In this document: piece by piece, positions 7,590-10,437 of the stretch
Layout of the letters: every line of letters begins with the position of its first letter
Position numbering within the stretch: position 1 is the stretch's first letter
DNA from: G020354785 sp965602045
Lineage (GTDB): Bacteria; Bacteroidota; Bacteroidia; Bacteroidales; UBA10428
Length of the DNA stretch: 10,437 bases
Reading direction: 5' to 3'
Assembly (NCBI GenBank): GCA_965602045.1
Contig: CBFCXR010000076.1
Span: 1 to 10,437, forward strand
Notes under the pieces: model-generated
Databases searched by the model: none
The model's input: the letters and a program-made list of their open reading frames with translations, nothing else
What the model was told of the DNA's origin: nothing
Position numbers and translations under genes: made by a program

Positions 7590-8417
7590 ATGGCTCAAAT
7601 AACAGCAGCAGAAGTAAGTAAACTTAGAAAAGTAACCGGAGCCGGAATGATGGATTGCAAGAAGGCCCTTCAGGAATCAGATGGTAATTTTGATAAAGCA
7701 ATAGAAATTATTAGAAAAAAAGGACAGGCAATCGCAAATAAGAGAGCTGATAAGCTGGCTGGTGAAGGAGTCGTATTAGCGAAAATTAGTGAAAATGCCA
7801 CACGGGGTGCCTTGATTGTATTAAATTGTGAAACTGATTTTGTGGCTAAAAATGAAAATTTTGTAAAATTTGCAGAATCTATTCTCGATAAAGCTATTCT
7901 GGAGTTGCCCGATAATCTTCAGAATCTAAAACAACTGGAAGTTGAAGGTAAACCAATTGCTGATAAAATAATCGAACAAATGGGCATAATTGGGGAAAAA
8001 TTAAACCTTACATATTACGATAAAATTGAATCTAAGCATGTAATTACATATATTCACCCCGGTAATAAGTTAGCCACATTAGTTGGATTTAATAAAGTTA
8101 CAGATATTCAAACAGCTAAGGATATAGCGATGCAAGTCGCAGCTATGAATCCTATAGCTATTGATATTGATGATGTTCCCAGGGAAGTTATTGAAAAAGA
8201 AAAAGAAATTGGCAGGGAACAAGCAAAGAGAGAAGGTAAACCGGAAAACATACTTGATAAAATTGCTGAAGGTAAATTAAATAAATTCTATAAGGATAGT
8301 ACCTTACTGAATCAGGAATTTACTAAGGATTCCAAAAAGACAATCCGGCAATATCTTAGCGGAGTTGATAATGAGTTAGAAATCACAGATTTTAGAAGAT
8401 ATAGCCTGAATGATTAA
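7590..8417 (+). CDS. tsf: Translation elongation factor Ts (EF-Ts)
   Basis: EF-Ts is the nucleotide exchange factor that releases GDP from EF-Tu. The 275-residue product has an N-terminal UBA-like domain with VTGAGMMDCKKAL (15-27) and then the core domain with the EF-Tu contact motif ETDFVAKNENF (81-91). Later it has IHPGNKLATLVGF and the region MQVAAMNPIA (about 178-187 of the chain). It ends with VDNELEITDFRRYSLND, matching the usual C-terminal strand and showing that the gene is complete. There is no Shine-Dalgarno sequence. The TAA stop at 8415-8417 is directly followed by the decayed pyrH fragment. Confidence 0.98.
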   Translation: MAQITAAEVSKLRKVTGAGMMDCKKALQESDGNFDKAIEIIRKKGQAIANKRADKLAGEGVVLAKISENATRGALIVLNCETDFVAKNENFVKFAESILDKAILELPDNLQNLKQLEVEGKPIADKIIEQMGIIGEKLNLTYYDKIESKHVITYIHPGNKLATLVGFNKVTDIQTAKDIAMQVAAMNPIAIDIDDVPREVIEKEKEIGREQAKREGKPENILDKIAEGKLNKFYKDSTLLNQEFTKDSKKTIRQYLSGVDNELEITDFRRYSLND

Positions 8418-8684
8418 TGATAATTAATCTACTTATAATTCATTTTACTTTCCTTTACCCTATTACCAAAATATTTAAGACTAATTCCGGCAGCCATATT
8501 TATGCTCCTCTACGGTTGAAAATATTGCATGTTCGATTAGTCCTGCAATATTTACATTTGGCACCGAAAATCCTTTCTTTACCAAGGATACTGCTGCGGC
8601 ATTAAGAGGCGTTGAGATGGAAGCCCAGGTAATTTATTGAAAGCTGTGAAAGGAGAAATAGTAGGAACTTTAATAGAAAATTAA
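8418..8684 (+). pseudogene. pyrH: Decayed remnant of pyrH (UMP kinase)
   Basis: This is the slot where pyrH is expected between tsf and frr. Four pieces match PyrH in the right order but in different frames. At 8478-8498 RLIPAAI resembles the RLMSAI region. At 8504-8545 the translation APLRLKILHVRLVL resembles the EPYIRRRAIRHLEKGRVV region with small losses. At 8548-8637 it reads IFTFGTENPFFTKDTAAA, then LRGVEMEAQVIY and a stop at 8638, matching the nucleotide-binding GTGNPFFTTD segment. At 8643-8684, in another frame, AVKGEIVGTLIEN plus TAA matches the PyrH C-terminus. About 65-70 codons are missing between the third and fourth pieces, and over 100 N-terminal codons are absent. A possible trace of the VINALALQ region lies at about 8420-8445. 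With three frames, deletions and a stop, it cannot encode UMP kinase. The only open frame here, 62 codons at 8417-8605, crosses the remnant in a mixed way and is unlikely to be a gene. Confidence 0.85.
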
Positions 8685-8695
8685 GTAATATTTAG

Positions 8696-8714
8696 ACTTT
8701 TAGTTGATAAAAGT
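8696..8714 (+). terminator. Possible weak terminator hairpin after the pyrH remnant
   Basis: ACTTTTA (8696-8702) and TAAAAGT (8708-8714) form a perfect seven-pair stem with a GTTGA loop, and a run of six T residues follows at 8725-8730. The stem has a single G-C pair, and the T-run is 10 bases away, so function is doubtful. It lies 12 bases after the remnant's stop, where the old gene's 3' end would be. Confidence 0.25.
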
Positions 8715-8751
8715 TATAGGTATATTTTTTAATTAGTGCAATATATTTTTT

Positions 8752-8759
8752 TAAATTTG
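8752..8759 (+). promoter_or_regulatory. Candidate -7 box of a separate frr promoter
   Basis: TAAATTTG fits TAnnTTTG fully. The predicted start at about 8764-8767 would leave a leader of about 20 bases before the frr ATG. The -33 position holds only a T-rich stretch (8725-8730) and no clear TTG, so confidence is moderate at best. Confidence 0.4.
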
Positions 8760-8786
8760 TTATAGTTCAACTAAAAATTATTATTT

Positions 8787-9347
8787 ATGGAAGAAGCACA
8801 ATTCTATATTGACGAGGCAAACGAAAAAATGGAGAAAGCGCTTAGCCACCTGCAGGATGAATTAATGAGAATTAGAGCAGGAAAAGCAACACCTTCTCTG
8901 TTAGACGGAATTACAGTTGATTATTACGGCGCAATGACACCTTTGGCGCAGGTATCAAATATTAATACTCCTGATGCAAAAACTTTGGTAATTCAACCTT
9001 GGGATAAAACAATGATTGAACCAATTGAAAGAGCCATAATGCAGGCAAATATTGGCTTAAATCCGGTAAATAATGGAGAACTTATAAGAGTTGCTATTCC
9101 TCCGTTAACTGAAGAAAGAAGAAGGGATTTGGTAAAGCAAATAAAAACAATGGGGGAGAACACTAAGGTTAGTATCAGAAATGCAAGACGGGATGCAAAT
9201 GATGAATTTAAAAATTTACAAAAAACAGGATTTTCCGAAGATCTGGCTAAAGATGCTGAAGCTGAGGTTCAGGAAATAACAAATAATTATTCAAAGAAAG
9301 TAGATGAAATGCTGGTTGCAAGAGAAAAAGATATAATGACAATATAA
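8787..9347 (+). CDS. frr: Ribosome recycling factor (RRF)
   Basis: RRF splits post-termination ribosomes together with EF-G. The 186-residue product is full length and collinear with bacterial RRF: LMRIRAGKATPSLLDGITVD (26-45), YYGAMTPLAQVSNI (46-59), GLNPVNNGELIRVAIPPLTE (90-109) followed by ERRRDLVKQIK, RNARRDANDEFK (131-142), and an ending of AREKDIMTI. The start codon lacks a Shine-Dalgarno sequence, as expected for this phylum. It is normally co-transcribed with pyrH; here it is 102 bases beyond the pyrH remnant and has its own candidate -7 box. It converges with the radical SAM gene at a 41-base spacer. Confidence 0.98.
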   Translation: MEEAQFYIDEANEKMEKALSHLQDELMRIRAGKATPSLLDGITVDYYGAMTPLAQVSNINTPDAKTLVIQPWDKTMIEPIERAIMQANIGLNPVNNGELIRVAIPPLTEERRRDLVKQIKTMGENTKVSIRNARRDANDEFKNLQKTGFSEDLAKDAEAEVQEITNNYSKKVDEMLVAREKDIMTI

Positions 9348-9385
9348 TTAGTATAAATTTATTTATATTTTAGTTAGTACTAATT
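9346..9385. terminator. Possible bidirectional terminator between frr and the radical SAM gene
   Basis: AATTAGTA (9346-9353) and TACTAATT (9378-9385) are exact inverted copies, and the interior also contains TATAAAT (9352-9358) paired with ATTTATA (9361-9367). The outer arm overlaps the frr stop codon, and T-rich sequence follows on the plus strand. It is very AT-rich, so the hairpin is weak, but its place between converging genes fits a shared terminator. Confidence 0.35.
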
Positions 9386-9388
9386 TTA

Positions 9389-10408
9389 TTATTTAATTAT
9401 TATCCTGTTCATACCTTCTGTGCAATTACAACAAATATTAATTTTTTTTCGGGATCTTAAAATACCTGTTCGAAATTTATTGTATTCATTATTTTTCCAA
9501 ATATCTTTAAGACTGGATTCTGCGAAGTTTCCAAATCCATATTTTGCATCTTTGTCAAAACAACATGGTATTATAATCCCGTTTTGAGTAACCACAGCTG
9601 AACTCCACATTCTCCAACATCTGTTTTTTAATTGATTTTTAATTATATAGCTCCCGCATTTTTTCTTTTTATATCTAGAGTACTTTTCTATTGTCGGCAT
9701 TAAAGGATTTCCCTCCTGATATTGATCAATTTGCATTGATTTGAATACTACTTTATCAACCCCCAGCTGCTTAAAGAAACTATACATTTCTTTTTTCTGA
9801 TGCTGATTTTGTTGCATTATAAGTGATTGAATGATAATATAGGGTGTTTTGGATTTTTGCTTTTTTTTCCAGCTGATAAGCCTCTTTATACCATTAATAA
9901 CCTTTTGCAAATCTCCTCCTTTTCTATATATCTTATAAGTGTCCGGAGTTATACCGTCGACGCTAATTATTATTCTATCTAATCCGGATTCAATTGTATT
10001 TTTAGAATTCTTATAACTAAAAAAATGTCCGTTTGTTGAAATAGCAGTATAAATTCTTTTTTGTTTAGCAAGAGTGATCATTGTAAATAATTCAGGATGT
10101 AAAAATGGCTCTCCCTGAAAATATAGTAGTAGATACAAAAGGTATGGTGATACCTCATTAATAATTTTTTTATACATACTTATTTGCATATTTCCGGTCG
10201 GCCTGGTAAATAACTTATTGCCGCTAAAACATTCAGGGCATGATAAGTTGCAGTTTGTAGTTGTCTCAATTGCCAGGCTATATGGATATCCCAGGATTAC
10301 AGGTTTTTTGAGAATTGAGGAAAGGTGATAGCTTAATTTTAATTTTATAAAATTTATTTTTTTTTTAAAAGTTAAATTCAATATGAAATTTATAACATCA
10401 TAAATCAT
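9389..10408 (-). CDS. Radical SAM / SPASM domain protein of unknown substrate
   Basis: The product is 339 residues from the ATG at 10408; a TTG at 10429 is also in frame, with an in-frame stop just before it at 10433-10435, so the gene is complete in the window. The radical SAM cluster motif CNLSCPEC has C53, C57 and C60 (CX3CX2C), followed by QGEP (98-101) for SAM binding, STNG (124-127) and SVDG (149-152). A C-terminal SPASM-like region holds C251, C264, C282, C283, C326, C327 and C329, enough to bind one or two extra iron-sulfur clusters. SPASM enzymes often modify peptides or act in cofactor or sugar chemistry. The TTTNCNLSCPEC and RPTGN arrangement resembles a group I associate with Bacteroidetes surface-polysaccharide regions, but the substrate is unknown. 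No precursor peptide gene is visible nearby. It converges on frr. Confidence 0.85.
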   Translation of the reverse strand: MIYDVINFILNLTFKKKINFIKLKLSYHLSSILKKPVILGYPYSLAIETTTNCNLSCPECFSGNKLFTRPTGNMQISMYKKIINEVSPYLLYLLLYFQGEPFLHPELFTMITLAKQKRIYTAISTNGHFFSYKNSKNTIESGLDRIIISVDGITPDTYKIYRKGGDLQKVINGIKRLISWKKKQKSKTPYIIIQSLIMQQNQHQKKEMYSFFKQLGVDKVVFKSMQIDQYQEGNPLMPTIEKYSRYKKKKCGSYIIKNQLKNRCWRMWSSAVVTQNGIIIPCCFDKDAKYGFGNFAESSLKDIWKNNEYNKFRTGILRSRKKINICCNCTEGMNRIIIK

Positions 10409-10437
10409 AAAATCAAGGGAGTTAATCAATAATTATT

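Noticed and set aside
8417..8605. Open reading frame of 62 codons directly overlapping the tsf stop codon
   Set aside because: Its frame carries only part of the PyrH similarity, the best PyrH match in the interval is in another frame, and the peptide has no independent signal. It is explained as a by-product of the decayed pyrH.
8418..8786. Insertion sequence or phage as the cause of pyrH loss
   Set aside because: No transposase remnant, terminal inverted repeats or target duplication is visible; the pattern is small deletions and frame changes.
1..10437. CRISPR array, toxin-antitoxin pair, defence system or tRNA
   Set aside because: No regularly spaced repeats, cloverleaf-like sequence or recognisable defence genes were found on either strand.

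Overview
The window looks like a chromosomal segment from a low-GC member of the Bacteroidetes (Bacteroidota). Three things suggest this. The translation genes run in the Bacteroidetes order rplM-rpsI-rpsB-tsf-(pyrH)-frr. The promoter in front of rplM matches the phylum's TAnnTTTG(C) -7 box. The surface genes (DUF2723 glycosyltransferase with a helical C-terminus, long-loop O-antigen ligase-like protein, CPEC-type radical SAM/SPASM enzyme) are of types I associate with this phylum. No mobile element, CRISPR array, rRNA or tRNA was seen.

Layout. Positions 65-5418 hold three minus-strand genes transcribed leftwards: an O-antigen ligase-like membrane protein, a 3-methyladenine DNA glycosylase (mpg) and a large DUF2723 GT-C type membrane glycosyltransferase. 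The gaps are 58 and 73 bases, so they may form one transcript. Two are envelope glycan genes and the middle one is a DNA repair gene. A 324-base AT-rich divergent spacer (5419-5742) holds a good Bacteroidetes promoter for rplM. Positions 5743-9347 hold the plus-strand translation cluster: L13, S9, S2, EF-Ts and ribosome recycling factor. A convergent gene at the right edge (9389-10408, minus) encodes a radical SAM/SPASM protein.

Two points are worth most attention. First, the slot between tsf and frr, where pyrH (UMP kinase) normally lies, holds only a decayed pyrH fragment. Recognisable pieces lie in three reading frames, the C-terminal third has an internal deletion, and most of the N-terminal half is missing. 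Second, the rpsI-rpsB spacer can fold into a two-part stem of 14 base pairs enclosing a TTCG-capped hairpin, which is a strong candidate for an S2 autoregulatory leader.

The translation genes probably start from the promoter at about 5650-5676. rpsB may have its own weaker promoter, and frr a separate promoter downstream of the pyrH remnant. The frr gene and the radical SAM gene converge on a short AT-rich inverted repeat that may stop transcription from both sides.
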